DNA of 64,000 bases, from the NCBI GenBank assembly GCA_945288535.1, contig CALYQQ010000002.1, positions 1-64,000 on the forward strand. The letters run 5' to 3'. Shown piece after piece: positions 9,720-20,204 of the stretch. Both the position numbers and the translations under genes were made by a program. Under the pieces are notes generated by a model. It ran no database searches, was not told the origin of the DNA, and was given only the letters and a program-made list of their open reading frames with translations. The stretch's first letter is position 1, and each line of letters opens with the position of its first letter. The stretch comes from an uncultured Enterobacterales bacterium. Lineage in GTDB: Bacteria > Pseudomonadota > Gammaproteobacteria > Enterobacterales > CALYQQ01.

Positions 9720-11858
9720 TTAGCCCAATACACCATTTTTCAAATGTTTTACACGGCGTTTTACTTCAGCTTGTTTACCCGCATTAAAAGGACGTGCGTC
9801 AGGACTCCCTAAATAACCACAGACACGGCGAGTAACGGATACTTTTGCCGAATCATGGTTGCCACATTTGGGGCAAGTAAAACCTTTACTGGTACATTCA
9901 AACTCACCAGTAAAACCGCATTCATAGCATTCATCAATAGGCGTATTCGTGCCGTAATAAGGAACACGTGTGTAGCTGTAATCCCAGACATTTTCTAATG
10001 CTTTAATATTGTGTTGAATATTAGGATATTCGCCATAACAAATGAACCCACCATTTGCTAAGGCTGGATAAGGCATTTCAAAATCAATTTTTTCATAAGG
10101 ATTGACTTTCTTTTCAACATCAAGATGGAAACTATTGGTATAATAGCCTTTATCCGTTACACCTTCGATAACCCCAAATTCAGCAGTATCGAGTCGACAA
10201 AAGCGATCACATAAATTTTCGCTAGGTGTACTATATAAGCTAAAACCGTAACCAGTTTCTTTTTTCCACACTTCGGTCGCATTTCTTAAATGCTGAACAA
10301 TTGCGATAGCTTTATCACGTAACATCTCATTATCAAATAAATGTTTTTTGTTACCAAATAAAGCTATGATTGTTTCATGAATACCAATATAACCTAAAGA
10401 AATAGAGGCTCGGCCATGTTTAAATATTTCTGATACATCATCATCAGCCTGTAAACGAACCCCACAAGCGCCTTCCATATAGAGAATCGGAGCAACACGT
10501 GCTTTAACACCATTTAATCGTGCAATACGCGTCAATAAAGCTTTTTTACATAATTCTAAACGTTTATCGAGTAATTTCCAGAACCTCTGTTCATCATGAT
10601 TAGCTTCAATTGCAATTCTTGGCAGATTTAAACTGATGACGCCTAAGTTGTTTCTACCATCATGGTATAATTTACCATTTTCTTCATAGACACCTAAGAA
10701 ACTACGGCAGCCCATTGGCGTTTTAAAGGATCCAGTCACTTCGACGACTTTGTCATAATTCAAAATATCTGGATACATCCGCTTAGATGCGCATTCTAGT
10801 GCTAATTTCTTGATATCATAATTGATATCACCTTCTTTATAATTAACACCATCACGAATAGAAAATACGAGTTTAGGAAAAACTGCTGTCTTACGGTTTT
10901 TACCAAGCCCTTTAATGCGATTGTCTAGAATGGAATGTTGAATCAAGCGTGATTCCCAACTGGTTCCTAAACCAAAGCCGAAAGTAACAAAAGGTGTTTG
11001 GCCGTTGGCTGTATGTAACGTATTTACTTCGTACTCTAGTGACTGGAATGCATCAAAACATTCTTTTTCTGTACGTGATTTAGCATAGTTTTCGGGTTGA
11101 GGAATATTCCATTCTTCAGCCACTTTACGATGTTTTTCATAACTGGCAACAACATAAGGTGCTAATACTTCATCAATACGATTGATGGTTGTTCCGCCAT
11201 AGATATGACTCGCTACTTGTGCTATAATTTGTGCAGTTACTGCAGTAGCGGTTGAGATTGATTTTGGTGTTTCAATCTCAGCATTCCCCATTTTAAATCC
11301 ATTGGTCAACATACCTTCTAAATCAATCAGCATGCAGTTAAACATAGGGAAGAAAGGAGCATAATCTAAATCATGGTAGTGAATTTCACCACGTTGATGT
11401 GCACGAACAATATCACGTGGCAGTAAATATTGTTGAGCATAATGTTTAGCAACAATACCCGCTAAAAGATCGCGTTGTGTCGGAATAACTTTACTGTCTT
11501 TATTGGCATTTTCATTTAAAATGGCCAGGTTAGTTTGTTCAATTAATCCGCGGATCTCTTGATTTAGTCGCCCATTTTTTTCACGAGCTATATCACGATC
11601 ATGGCGATATTCGATATAAGTACGAGCAAGTTCCTTGTAAGGTCCGGACATTAACTGATTTTCTACAGCTTTTTGAATATCATTTATATCAACATGCTGG
11701 TTTTTCTCTATTTGTTGACTTACGTAACGGGCAACATCTTCACAATATTTATCATCGCGAATTTTTGCAGCATATGCTGCACGTTTGATTGCTTCCTTTA
11801 TACGATTTTCATCAAAGGATGTTTGACAACCATCCCGTTTTATGACTACAGGTTTCAC
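9720..11858 (-). CDS. nrdD: Anaerobic ribonucleoside-triphosphate reductase
   Basis: NrdD reduces ribonucleoside triphosphates to deoxy forms without oxygen. From the GTG at 11858, which has GGAG eight bases upstream, the product is 712 residues, the same as E. coli. It has an N-terminal ATP cone (VIKRDGCQTSFDENRIKEAI), the catalytic barrel, the C-terminal zinc site (CYECGFTGEFEC, CPKCG) and the glycyl-radical motif RRVCGYLGS. The upstream region carries two NrdR boxes. An open extension to 11918 has no ribosome site and no family support. It forms an operon with nrdG. Confidence 0.98.
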   Translation of the reverse strand: MKPVVIKRDGCQTSFDENRIKEAIKRAAYAAKIRDDKYCEDVARYVSQQIEKNQHVDINDIQKAVENQLMSGPYKELARTYIEYRHDRDIAREKNGRLNQEIRGLIEQTNLAILNENANKDSKVIPTQRDLLAGIVAKHYAQQYLLPRDIVRAHQRGEIHYHDLDYAPFFPMFNCMLIDLEGMLTNGFKMGNAEIETPKSISTATAVTAQIIAQVASHIYGGTTINRIDEVLAPYVVASYEKHRKVAEEWNIPQPENYAKSRTEKECFDAFQSLEYEVNTLHTANGQTPFVTFGFGLGTSWESRLIQHSILDNRIKGLGKNRKTAVFPKLVFSIRDGVNYKEGDINYDIKKLALECASKRMYPDILNYDKVVEVTGSFKTPMGCRSFLGVYEENGKLYHDGRNNLGVISLNLPRIAIEANHDEQRFWKLLDKRLELCKKALLTRIARLNGVKARVAPILYMEGACGVRLQADDDVSEIFKHGRASISLGYIGIHETIIALFGNKKHLFDNEMLRDKAIAIVQHLRNATEVWKKETGYGFSLYSTPSENLCDRFCRLDTAEFGVIEGVTDKGYYTNSFHLDVEKKVNPYEKIDFEMPYPALANGGFICYGEYPNIQHNIKALENVWDYSYTRVPYYGTNTPIDECYECGFTGEFECTSKGFTCPKCGNHDSAKVSVTRRVCGYLGSPDARPFNAGKQAEVKRRVKHLKNGVLG

Positions 11859-11900
11859 GAGATATTCTCCAGAGTGTAGATATGATATTAATGCGCAAGA

Positions 11901-11930
11901 AGAGGCGAGCATACACATGGTAACGCCTCT
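11901..11930 (-). promoter_or_regulatory. Leader hairpin upstream of nrdD
   Basis: A 7-bp perfect inverted repeat (AGAGGCG at 11901-11907, CGCCTCT at 11924-11930) lies between the NrdR boxes and the nrdD start. It has no T run, so it is not an obvious terminator. Confidence 0.4.
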
Positions 11931-11933
11931 TTA

Positions 11934-11981
11934 GCACTACATATGGTGATGTTTAAACAATATTAATACTATATATTGTAT
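11934..11981 (-). promoter_or_regulatory. Tandem NrdR boxes of nrdDG
   Basis: Two 16-bp sites resemble the NrdR consensus ACACTATATATAGTGT: GCACTACATATGGTGA at 11934-11949 (12 of 16) and ATACTATATATTGTAT at 11966-11981. Their start-to-start distance is 32 bp, about three helical turns, as is typical for NrdR box pairs. Repression of nrdDG by NrdR is therefore likely. nrdR itself is not in the window. Confidence 0.8.
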
Positions 11982-12141
11982 TTTAGCAAAAAGAAAGTTC
12001 AGCTGGTAACTTTTTTGTTTTTACCAAAGCACAAATAAGTGGAGGTGTTTGTTTTTCAATCAAAGAATGGTGTTTTATAAAGGAAATAAAACCAAGTACA
12101 GGATAATGCACTCAGTTTTATGAATCAACAAGAATAATAAA

Positions 12142-13023
12142 TTACTTACCGTATTTGCCTAATACTTTTTCATAGGATTGCTGGAATTGGCGTGCGTTCC
12201 AGTCGCCATCAAATAGAGTATAGACGATGTACTTACTTTCAAGTGCTTTCGCATCGTTATCGCGTGTTGATGGTTTTAATGCCATTGGATTCCATGCTTG
12301 AGTTGCTTGCGTATCCGTTATATCTTTAAAGGCAATCTGTGGGATAGGATTAAATTCGTTATCTACATAGCGAATTCCTTTTAGCTCTGATTTTGGATAA
12401 GGCGGATAATTAATGCTTAAACCACTTTTTGCGGGTAAGACAGACTGACCAGGTTTCCATTGTGAATTTAAGTGATCAATAACTTCAACAACATAATCGG
12501 CTACGATGGGAACATATTCATGTGAACTTTTAAAGCCTGTCTCAGCTTCTTCCCAACGTGCGCCAACACTTGCGGCAATTGCAGGAATACCTTCACGTAC
12601 GGCACGTGCAGCTGCACCAACTGTACCTGAATTGAATTGAGCAATACCTACGTTTGGCCCATCATTAACGCCAGAAATAACGAGATCAGGTGGATTATCT
12701 TTTAATAAACCATATAAGCCAAAAAGAAGTGCGTCCGAAGGAGTTCCAGGGAAACAGTATGTTCTTTCTGATAGTTTTTCAATTGGGAATGTTTTTCCTG
12801 GTTTAAATGTGATAGCTGTACCAATACCACTTTGGTTGACTGCAGGGGCACTTGACCAAACTTCATAACCTTTCGCTGTTAATTTATTTTTTAATGCTAT
12901 AATACCTGGTGCTTTACATCCATCATCATTGACAAGTAAGATCCGCATAGGGCGCTCTGCGGCATTTACAGCAAAACTACTCGTTAATGCTAAAGCTAAT
13001 GCACTAAATACAATTTTTTTCAT
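12142..13023 (-). CDS. Exported SurE-type 5'/3'-nucleotidase
   Basis: A 293-residue SurE-family metal-dependent nucleotidase with an N-terminal signal peptide (MKKIVFSALALALTSSFAVNA, cleavage expected near residue 21). SurE metal ligands are kept: D33 and D34 in LLVNDDG, S65 in NQSG, and N120 in SGVNDGPNVG. The classical SurE is a cytoplasmic protein of about 250 residues encoded beside pcm, so this is a periplasmic paralogue. Its ATG overlaps the treC TGA as ATGA, so it is translationally coupled and belongs to the trehalose operon. It may release phosphate or nucleosides from periplasmic nucleotides; a link to trehalose 6-phosphate is inference. Confidence 0.88.
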   Translation of the reverse strand: MKKIVFSALALALTSSFAVNAAERPMRILLVNDDGCKAPGIIALKNKLTAKGYEVWSSAPAVNQSGIGTAITFKPGKTFPIEKLSERTYCFPGTPSDALLFGLYGLLKDNPPDLVISGVNDGPNVGIAQFNSGTVGAAARAVREGIPAIAASVGARWEEAETGFKSSHEYVPIVADYVVEVIDHLNSQWKPGQSVLPAKSGLSINYPPYPKSELKGIRYVDNEFNPIPQIAFKDITDTQATQAWNPMALKPSTRDNDAKALESKYIVYTLFDGDWNARQFQQSYEKVLGKYGK

Positions 13024-14693
13024 TTTACTACTCCTATAGTTAAAACGAAGAGTGCTTCATAAGGTGATAACAGTAAATTCGGCGTTAATTCATTGCGTGG
13101 ATAATTTGCTAATAAAATTGAGGCATTGGTTAGGTCAATATCATCAGGTAATATATATGGTTGCGTCTCTGCGGAGAGATTAGCAATCACATAAAGACGG
13201 GTATCATCCCATTGACGGACATAACACCATAGCGATGAATGCTCAGCATTTAAGTCTTGATAGCGACCTAATGTAAAAATAGGTAATTGTTTGCGTAGAG
13301 CAATAAGTTTTTGGTAGCAAAAGAAAATAGAATTTTTATCTTCAATTGCTTGTTGTGCGTTGATCTCTTTATAATTAGATGCTGTTTTTATCCAAGGAGT
13401 ACCTTGAGTAAAACCGCCATTAGCAGAACTATCCCATTGCATTGGCGTTCGGCTATTATCACGCGATTTCTGTGATAAAATGGCAAGAATTTTTTGCTCA
13501 TTTATCCCTTCATCTTTAAGATGTTGCCATGCATTTAAACTCTCAATATCTCTATAATCATGTATAGTATCAAAGTTAGGGTTTGTCATACCAATTTCTT
13601 CACCTTGATAAATATAAGGAGTACCTTGTAAACCGTGTAAAACCATAGCTAACATTTTGGCTGAAGGTATTCGATATTGCTGATCATCACCAAAGCGGGA
13701 AACAATGCGTGGTTGATCATGATTACACCAAAAGAGTGCATTCCAACCTTTTTGGTACATACCTTGTTGCCACTGATTGAAAAGCGCCTTTAATTGAATA
13801 AAATTGGGTTTTGCATAGGTCCATTTTTCGCCATTTAGATAATCTACTTTTAAATGATGAAAATTAAACACCATAGATAATTCTTTACCGTCAAGTTGAC
13901 TATAGCGTTGACAATGTGCTAATGAGGTCGATGACATTTCGCCAACAGTCATTAACGTTCGTGGCGTAAAAACATCACGATTAAATTCTTGAAGATAACT
14001 ATGGATATTTGGCCCATCTGTGTAGAATTGGCGGCTATCGATATGCGGATCATCATAGAATTGTTCAGGCTTAGAAACCAAATTAATCACATCTAAACGT
14101 AAACCATCGACACCTTTATCCGCCCAAAACTCACATACTTTTTTTAATGCTTCTCTGACAGGAGGGTGTTGCCAATTGAGATCGGCTTGTTCTACTGCAA
14201 ATAAATGAAGGTAATATTGCCCACTTTCTGCATGCCATTGCCAACAACTTCCTCCAAATTTTGATTGCCATTGTGTCGGTGGATTGCCATTTTCATCAGC
14301 ATCACGCCAAATATAAAATTGGCGATATTCACTCTGTTTATTTTGAGAGGCAATAAACCAGGGATGTTCGGTAGACGTATGGTTAAAGACCATATCCATG
14401 ATAATTCGAATACCACGTTGATGGGCTTGTATAACCAATTCATCAAAATCCGCCATACTGCCATATTTTTCATCAATTGAGTAATAATCAGAGATGTCAT
14501 AACCGTTATCGATTTGTGGCGAGAGATAGATAGGTGTTAACCAGATAGCATCAATACCAAGTAATGTGAGGTAGTCAAGTCGCTTTATGATGCCACGTAG
14601 ATCCCCTGTGCCATTCCCCGTAGTATCCTGAAAACTTTTAGGGTAAATTTGATAAATAGTACCATTTTGCCACCAAGGAAAAGAATTATTCAT
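13020..14693 (-). CDS. treC: Trehalose-6-phosphate hydrolase
   Basis: TreC is a cytoplasmic GH13 enzyme that splits trehalose 6-phosphate, the product of TreB transport, into glucose and glucose 6-phosphate. The 557-residue protein shows the family regions in order: DMVFNHTS near 100, the nucleophile region GLRLDV with D201, the acid/base E252 in TVGEMS, and CNHDQPR further on. It lies 119 bases downstream of treB and overlaps the exported surE-like gene by four bases. Length is close to E. coli TreC (551). Confidence 0.96.
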   Translation of the reverse strand: MNNSFPWWQNGTIYQIYPKSFQDTTGNGTGDLRGIIKRLDYLTLLGIDAIWLTPIYLSPQIDNGYDISDYYSIDEKYGSMADFDELVIQAHQRGIRIIMDMVFNHTSTEHPWFIASQNKQSEYRQFYIWRDADENGNPPTQWQSKFGGSCWQWHAESGQYYLHLFAVEQADLNWQHPPVREALKKVCEFWADKGVDGLRLDVINLVSKPEQFYDDPHIDSRQFYTDGPNIHSYLQEFNRDVFTPRTLMTVGEMSSTSLAHCQRYSQLDGKELSMVFNFHHLKVDYLNGEKWTYAKPNFIQLKALFNQWQQGMYQKGWNALFWCNHDQPRIVSRFGDDQQYRIPSAKMLAMVLHGLQGTPYIYQGEEIGMTNPNFDTIHDYRDIESLNAWQHLKDEGINEQKILAILSQKSRDNSRTPMQWDSSANGGFTQGTPWIKTASNYKEINAQQAIEDKNSIFFCYQKLIALRKQLPIFTLGRYQDLNAEHSSLWCYVRQWDDTRLYVIANLSAETQPYILPDDIDLTNASILLANYPRNELTPNLLLSPYEALFVLTIGVVK

Positions 14694-14812
14694 TATTTTA
14701 TTTAATTACCTTAATTGATTAATGAGAATGTCTATTTTTCATTTACACTATTATGATGTTAACTACATTTATCTTTATAGCGATAACCTTCTTTAATTTA
14801 CATCTATAAATG

Positions 14813-16234
14813 CTATTTTATGGCCAAGGTGCCTTTTGCATATTTTTGTTTATAAATCATTATGGTTAATAAAATAGGTACACTAATGGCGATAATCATC
14901 GCAATTGCATAGATCCCCCAATATGCTACCTTAATCGACAATATACCTGGCAAACCACCGATACCAATACCATTGGCAAGAACACCGGCGAATCCACTCA
15001 CAAAACTAGCTAAAGCAGATCCAATCATGGCACATAACATAGGGAAACCATATCGTAAATTTATGCCATACATCGCAGGTTCGGTAACCCCAAGATAAGC
15101 TGCAATCGCAGCGGGAACGGAAACTTCACGCTCATTTATTTTTCGGCTGACCAAAATAATCCCCATAACAGCAGACGCTTGCGCTATATTGGATAGTGCG
15201 ATCAATGGCCATAGAGGCGTACCACCTATGCTATTCACCATTTGCATATCAATGGCCATTGAAGTTTGATGAACACCGGTAATAACTAAAGGTGCATATA
15301 AAAAGCCAATCAAGGCTGAGCCTATAGGAGCGAAGCTTCCCGTTAAAACAGCTTTAACAATAAAAGCTACGCCATCACCAATCATCCGGCCAAAAGGACC
15401 AATTAATGTATGGGCTAAGATCACGGCAAGCAACAGTGAGGCTAAAGGAACAATGACAAGATAAAGGTAATCGGGGATAATTTTTTTCAAGCGCGTTTCC
15501 AGCCAACCGAGTGTTAGCCCTGCTAAAATAGAAGGAATAACTTGCGCTTGATAACCAATTTTTTGAATTGTAAACCAACCAAAGTCCCATACATCAGCAA
15601 CTTTACCATCAGCAAGTGCATAAGAATTCATTAATTGAGGTGATACTAGTGTGATCCCTAGAACAATACCTAAAATCGGAGATCCTCCCATTTTTTTGAC
15701 TGCAGACCAACAAATTCCTACGGGTAAAAAATGGAAAATAGCTTCGCCAGGTAACCATAAGAAATCATTGACGGCTTTGCAAAATGGGTAGCAATTAACG
15801 AGAGTCTTACCGTCGACGATAGCTATGCCTTCCAGTACATTCCTAAATCCCAGGATCATACCACCAGCAATTAATGCGGGTAATAACGGAAAGAATATTT
15901 CAGCTAAATCCGAAATTAATCGTGATGCTAACCCCATATTTTGTTTAGCAGCACGCTTGGTTTCTTCTTTATTAGCTTCTTTTATTCCAGTATATGAAGT
16001 GAGTGCTTGATAATAATCATCAACATTGGTGCCAATAACGACCTGAAACTGTCCTGCATTGGTAAAACAGCCTTTCACAGCTGCAATAGTTTCAATTTCT
16101 TTTGGTTGTGCAATTATCGGATCGTTAAGTACAAAACGTAAGCGAGTTAAACAATGACTGACACTAACAATATTATTTTTTCCGCCAACGAGCTCAATAA
16201 GTTTTTCAATATCTTTTATATTTACTTTAGACAT
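14813..16234 (-). CDS. treB: PTS trehalose-specific EIIBC component
   Basis: TreB imports and phosphorylates trehalose. The 473-residue protein, the same length as in E. coli, has an N-terminal EIIB domain with the phosphorylated Cys28 (SHCLTRLRF) followed by a hydrophobic EIIC transporter domain of about ten membrane segments. There is no EIIA domain, so it would use the glucose-type EIIA in trans. It is the first gene of treB-treC-surE-like, behind a TreR operator and a CRP site. Confidence 0.97.
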   Translation of the reverse strand: MSKVNIKDIEKLIELVGGKNNIVSVSHCLTRLRFVLNDPIIAQPKEIETIAAVKGCFTNAGQFQVVIGTNVDDYYQALTSYTGIKEANKEETKRAAKQNMGLASRLISDLAEIFFPLLPALIAGGMILGFRNVLEGIAIVDGKTLVNCYPFCKAVNDFLWLPGEAIFHFLPVGICWSAVKKMGGSPILGIVLGITLVSPQLMNSYALADGKVADVWDFGWFTIQKIGYQAQVIPSILAGLTLGWLETRLKKIIPDYLYLVIVPLASLLLAVILAHTLIGPFGRMIGDGVAFIVKAVLTGSFAPIGSALIGFLYAPLVITGVHQTSMAIDMQMVNSIGGTPLWPLIALSNIAQASAVMGIILVSRKINEREVSVPAAIAAYLGVTEPAMYGINLRYGFPMLCAMIGSALASFVSGFAGVLANGIGIGGLPGILSIKVAYWGIYAIAMIIAISVPILLTIMIYKQKYAKGTLAIK

Positions 16235-16311
16235 AATTTTTTATCTTATTTTTCTTATTTGCTGAAAGGGAGCTTATTTTATAAGCATAAAATCATATTA
16301 GCTTGATCAAA

Positions 16312-16327
16312 ATGGGAACGTTCCCAT
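16312..16327 (-). promoter_or_regulatory. TreR operator
   Basis: The perfect 16-bp palindrome ATGGGAACGTTCCCAT lies about 80 bp upstream of the treB start. Its core GGGAACGTTCCC matches the known TreR-type operator. TreR bound here would repress treBC until trehalose 6-phosphate accumulates. Confidence 0.85.
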
Positions 16328-16329
16328 AA

Positions 16330-16345
16330 TGTGAATGTAATCACA
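16330..16345 (-). promoter_or_regulatory. CRP binding site upstream of treB
   Basis: TGTGA-N6-TCACA is perfect here (TGTGAATGTAATCACA) and starts three bases past the TreR palindrome, on the promoter-distal side of treB. This fits cAMP-CRP activation of the trehalose operon. Confidence 0.85.
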
Positions 16346-16474
16346 CAATTTCTTTTTATTTATTGGTTAATTTTAATCTAGGAAGTTATGGTGATAATGC
16401 AAAAAAGGGTAAAAGGATGATTAGATGAACAAAATCTATTTATTATAAGTGTGGCATGCTAAAAGCAAAAAATC

Positions 16475-17449
16475 TTAATAAGGGAGATCAATAAGTTGGC
16501 CTTCTACAATTTTACGGACACCTGAGGATTTACCGGTAAGTAATTGTAATAGAAGAGCTACGGCTTGATGACCAGCTTGTTTATAACCGGGATCAATAGA
16601 TAAAATATTCGGAAAAAGAAAATGGAGTAGGCTATTATTGCCGATACTACAAACTTGAATATCTTTATAATCTTGTTGTTGTAAATATTTACACGCACCT
16701 AATGCAATTGTATCAGTCGCACAAATAAGTGCCGTCATGTGGCAAGTAAGGACTTTTGGGGTAAGCTGATAACCTGTTTGTAAACTTAATTCACCAAGCT
16801 GGCTATAGTGTGGTAAACCGTGTTCATGGCAAATAGCGGAATAGGCTTGATAACGTAACTGACCTGTAGAGATATCCTGTGGGTTAACACCAATATAGCC
16901 TATATGATAATGGCCATGATTAAGTAACCAATCCATTAATTTTGCTATTAAATTATATTCATTATACGTTACTGATGAAAAGCCCTGATGTTCTCGTGCT
17001 ATTAAAATAAGTTTTTCTTTCCATACGTCTAATAGCTGATAATTTAACTCACTAAAAGCAAAGAAAATAAGTCCGTCAATATTGCGGCGTTGTAACATGG
17101 TCAAATTTTCAGCGACAATACTATTATTAAATTGACTCTCGATCACAATGGGGGCATAACCATGTTGTAATAATGAGGATAACATGGCTTGTACCACTTG
17201 ATGTTCTGAATAAGAATCAAGGCGAGATACCATGATACAAACAACTTTATCGCTTATGCCGCGCAATGCTTGTGCTGATTTTGATGGAATAAAGTGATAC
17301 TGTTGAATAACAGCCTCGACTTTTTTGCGGGATTGTTCACTAACGTTGCCAGCGCAATTAATCACTCTTGAAACCGTAGATTTACTGACGCCACTGAGTT
17401 GAGCTATATCTTTAATAGTTAGACGCGTTTTTGTTATTTTAGTGGACAT
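16475..17449 (-). CDS. treR: Trehalose operon repressor, LacI family
   Basis: TreR is a LacI-type repressor that binds trehalose 6-phosphate as inducer. The N-terminal helix-turn-helix reads TIKDIAQLSGVSKSTVSRVI, followed by the hinge (KSAQALRG) and a periplasmic-binding-protein-like domain with the family MVSRLDS, RRNIDGLIFF and CATDTIALGA blocks. The exact start among two nearby ATGs (17458 or 17449) is unsure; both are a few residues longer than E. coli TreR. It lies upstream of treB on the same strand with its own 240-bp spacer. Confidence 0.93.
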   Translation of the reverse strand: MSTKITKTRLTIKDIAQLSGVSKSTVSRVINCAGNVSEQSRKKVEAVIQQYHFIPSKSAQALRGISDKVVCIMVSRLDSYSEHQVVQAMLSSLLQHGYAPIVIESQFNNSIVAENLTMLQRRNIDGLIFFAFSELNYQLLDVWKEKLILIAREHQGFSSVTYNEYNLIAKLMDWLLNHGHYHIGYIGVNPQDISTGQLRYQAYSAICHEHGLPHYSQLGELSLQTGYQLTPKVLTCHMTALICATDTIALGACKYLQQQDYKDIQVCSIGNNSLLHFLFPNILSIDPGYKQAGHQAVALLLQLLTGKSSGVRKIVEGQLIDLPY

Positions 17450-17458
17450 AACTGCCAA

Positions 17459-17849
17459 TCAATCCTTAAATTAAACTTATAATGATTATCAGTGCTCACT
17501 TTTTCTTGATTATGCAATAGCGTTATCGTTAAAGGCTGAACTTTATATAACTAATCATTATCTGATGATATTAAGTGTATTATACCAGACAATTTAATGA
17601 ATAAACTTTATTGAGCCTTATAGTAACGTATTATATTAGCTTAAATTAGCGTTGTATTATGCTATTAGTTTGTCATTATATCCGTATAATCGAAAAAACA
17701 AATTGGATTAGCCAGTAATATCATGAAGTTATATTTATTGTTAACAAATAAGATACAATCCTTCAATAATATTCTAGTCACTTTGTGCTAACCCAAATCA
17801 ATAATCATGATCTCCATCAGCAAGGCATTAAGCTACGAGTTTTTAATTT
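17459..17849. other. Spacer between treR and ygiQ
   Basis: About 390 bp between divergent treR and ygiQ. It must hold both promoters. I see no further gene or strong operator. Confidence 0.5.
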
Positions 17850-20084
17850 ATGAGCAAAATTAGTCTTATTCAACCCGAACGAGAAATTTTTTCCTATCCA
17901 CCTTATTGGGCATCTTGTTTTGATACTGCACCTTTTTTGCCTATGTCGCGTCAGGAACTGGATCAGTTAGGTTGGGATAGTTGCGATATTATCATTATTA
18001 CAGGTGATGCTTATGTTGATCATCCCAGTTTTGGTATGGCTATCGTTGGTCGTTTTCTTGAAGCTCAAGGATTTCGTGTTGGTATCATTGCACAACCTGA
18101 TTGGACGAATCTAGATGATTTTATGAAACTGGGGCGACCAAATTTATTTTTTGGTGTAACAGCTGGAAATATGGATTCAATGATCAACCATTACACGGCA
18201 GATCGTAAATTACGCCATGATGATGCTTATACACCGGGGAATAAATCAGGAAAACGCCCCGATAGAGCAACATTAGTTTATACACAACGTTGTAAACAAG
18301 CGTATAAAGATGTTCCCGTCGTACTTGGGGGGATTGAAGCTAGCTTGCGTCGCGTGGCACATTATGATTATTGGTCAGATACTGTACGTCGTTCAGTATT
18401 AGTTGATTCTAAAGCAGATTTGCTTATTTATGGTAATGGTGAGCGTCCATTAGCCGAAATAGCGCATCGATTAGCCCATGGCGAGTCGATAAGTACAATT
18501 AATGATGTTCGCAATACTGTCGTTATATGCAAGCAGGCATTGCCTGGCTGGAGTGGCGTTGACTCTACACGACTAGATAAACCAGGCAAAATCGATCCGA
18601 TTCCTCATCCTTATGGAGATGATTTACCTTGCGTTGATGAAAATAGTCCATTTGCAAAACCTGCTTTATCAAAAGGAGGAAAAGAGGGAACCCCCATTAT
18701 TGTGCAACCTGCAAAGCCGAAGCCTTGGGAAAAAGTCTATGTTTTATTGCCTTCATTTGAAAAGGTAAAATCAGATAAGATAATGTATGCACATGCATCA
18801 CGTATTTTGCATCATGAAACTAATCCAGGGTGTGCTAGAGCGTTGATGCAAAAACATGGTGAACGTTATATTTGGGTTAATCCACCGGCAATTCCATTGT
18901 CTACAGAAGAAATGGACAGTGTTTTTGCATTACCTTATCAACGCCTTCCTCACCCATCTTATAATGGAGAACGAATCGCTGCGTATGAAATGATTCGCTT
19001 TTCTGTCAATATTATGCGTGGATGTTTTGGTGGATGTGCCTTTTGCTCAATAACTGAACATGAAGGGCGTATTATACAAAGTCGATCAGAAGATTCAATT
19101 ATTCGTGAAGTTGAAGCGATCCGTGATAATGTTCCTGGATTTACCGGAATTATTTCTGATTTAGGTGGTCCTACAGCAAATATGTATATGTTGCGCTGTC
19201 GCTCACCAAAAGCTGAGCAAAGCTGTCGACGCTCATCCTGTGTTTACCCTGAAATTTGTAAACATATGGAAACAAATCATGAGCCAACCATAAAACTTTA
19301 TCGACGCGCAAGGGAATTAAAAGGGATAAAAAAAATATTGATTGCGTCAGGTGTTAGGTATGACTTAGCTGCAGCTGATCCTCGTTATATCAAAGAGTTG
19401 GCTATGCATCATGTTGGTGGTTATTTAAAAATAGCACCCGAACATACGGAAAAAGGACCACTATCAAAAATGATGAAACCGGGCATGGCAAGCTATTATC
19501 GTTTTAAAGAATTGTTTGATACTTATTCAAAACAAGCAGGAAAAGAACAATATCTTATTCCTTATTTTATTTCTGCTCATCCTGGGACGCGTGATGAAGA
19601 CATGATTAATCTTGCGTTATGGCTAAAACGAAATCGTTTCCGTTTGGATCAGGTACAAAATTTTTATCCATCCCCTTTAGCAAGCTCTACGACCATGTAT
19701 TATAGTGGTAAAAATCCGTTAGCTAAAGTCGATTATAAAAGCGAAGATGTGGTTGTTGTTCGCGGTGAACGTCAGCGACGTTTACACAAGGCATTATTAC
19801 GTTATCATGATCCTCATAATTGGCCGCTTATTCGTGCTGCATTAAACGAACTGGGATTAACGCATTTAATCGGTAATCGTAAAGAGTGTTTAGTGCCTGC
19901 TGCATCACTTGCAGAACAACGTAAACTAAGGAAAACATACAATTGTCATTTACAACCGGCATTAACAAAATATACAGGACATGTGACCTTAAGAAACCAG
20001 AAAAGACAAGCGAATCACGCAAAAGGTCAAGGAAAACTAAAATCTAAATCTATTTCGGGTACAGGTAAATGTTCTACAAAATAA
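17850..20084 (+). CDS. ygiQ: YgiQ family radical SAM protein (UPF0313)
   Basis: A 744-residue radical SAM protein close to E. coli YgiQ. The N terminus has the family DUF3362-type context with [12 protein letters not shown] and [11 protein letters not shown] (cobalamin-like binding region), then the radical SAM motif CFGGCAFC about residue 395, then the C-terminal part with HPGTRDEDM and [13 protein letters not shown]. The basic C-terminal tail (residues about 715-744) is low complexity. The reaction is not known. The ATG has only a weak ribosome site. It is followed by its own terminator. Confidence 0.95.
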   Translation: MSKISLIQPEREIFSYPPYWASCFDTAPFLPMSRQELDQLGWDSCDIIIITGDAYVDHPSFGMAIVGRFLEAQGFRVGIIAQPDWTNLDDFMKLGRPNLFFGVTAGNMDSMINHYTADRKLRHDDAYTPGNKSGKRPDRATLVYTQRCKQAYKDVPVVLGGIEASLRRVAHYDYWSDTVRRSVLVDSKADLLIYGNGERPLAEIAHRLAHGESISTINDVRNTVVICKQALPGWSGVDSTRLDKPGKIDPIPHPYGDDLPCVDENSPFAKPALSKGGKEGTPIIVQPAKPKPWEKVYVLLPSFEKVKSDKIMYAHASRILHHETNPGCARALMQKHGERYIWVNPPAIPLSTEEMDSVFALPYQRLPHPSYNGERIAAYEMIRFSVNIMRGCFGGCAFCSITEHEGRIIQSRSEDSIIREVEAIRDNVPGFTGIISDLGGPTANMYMLRCRSPKAEQSCRRSSCVYPEICKHMETNHEPTIKLYRRARELKGIKKILIASGVRYDLAAADPRYIKELAMHHVGGYLKIAPEHTEKGPLSKMMKPGMASYYRFKELFDTYSKQAGKEQYLIPYFISAHPGTRDEDMINLALWLKRNRFRLDQVQNFYPSPLASSTTMYYSGKNPLAKVDYKSEDVVVVRGERQRRLHKALLRYHDPHNWPLIRAALNELGLTHLIGNRKECLVPAASLAEQRKLRKTYNCHLQPALTKYTGHVTLRNQKRQANHAKGQGKLKSKSISGTGKCSTK

Positions 20085-20113
20085 GAGAAAGTAATTGATT
20101 ATTAGCGTTAGAA

Positions 20114-20145
20114 AAAACGCGTAAACTTGATAGGTTACGCGTTTT
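20114..20145 (+). terminator. Terminator after ygiQ
   Basis: AAAACGCGTAA at 20114-20124 pairs perfectly with TTACGCGTTTT at 20135-20145. The trailing T run ends the ygiQ transcript. Confidence 0.8.
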
Positions 20146-20204
20146 AGAATATAAGATAAAATAGATCCAATGATTTTTATCGTAATGACAAAAAGGGATA
20201 AAGC

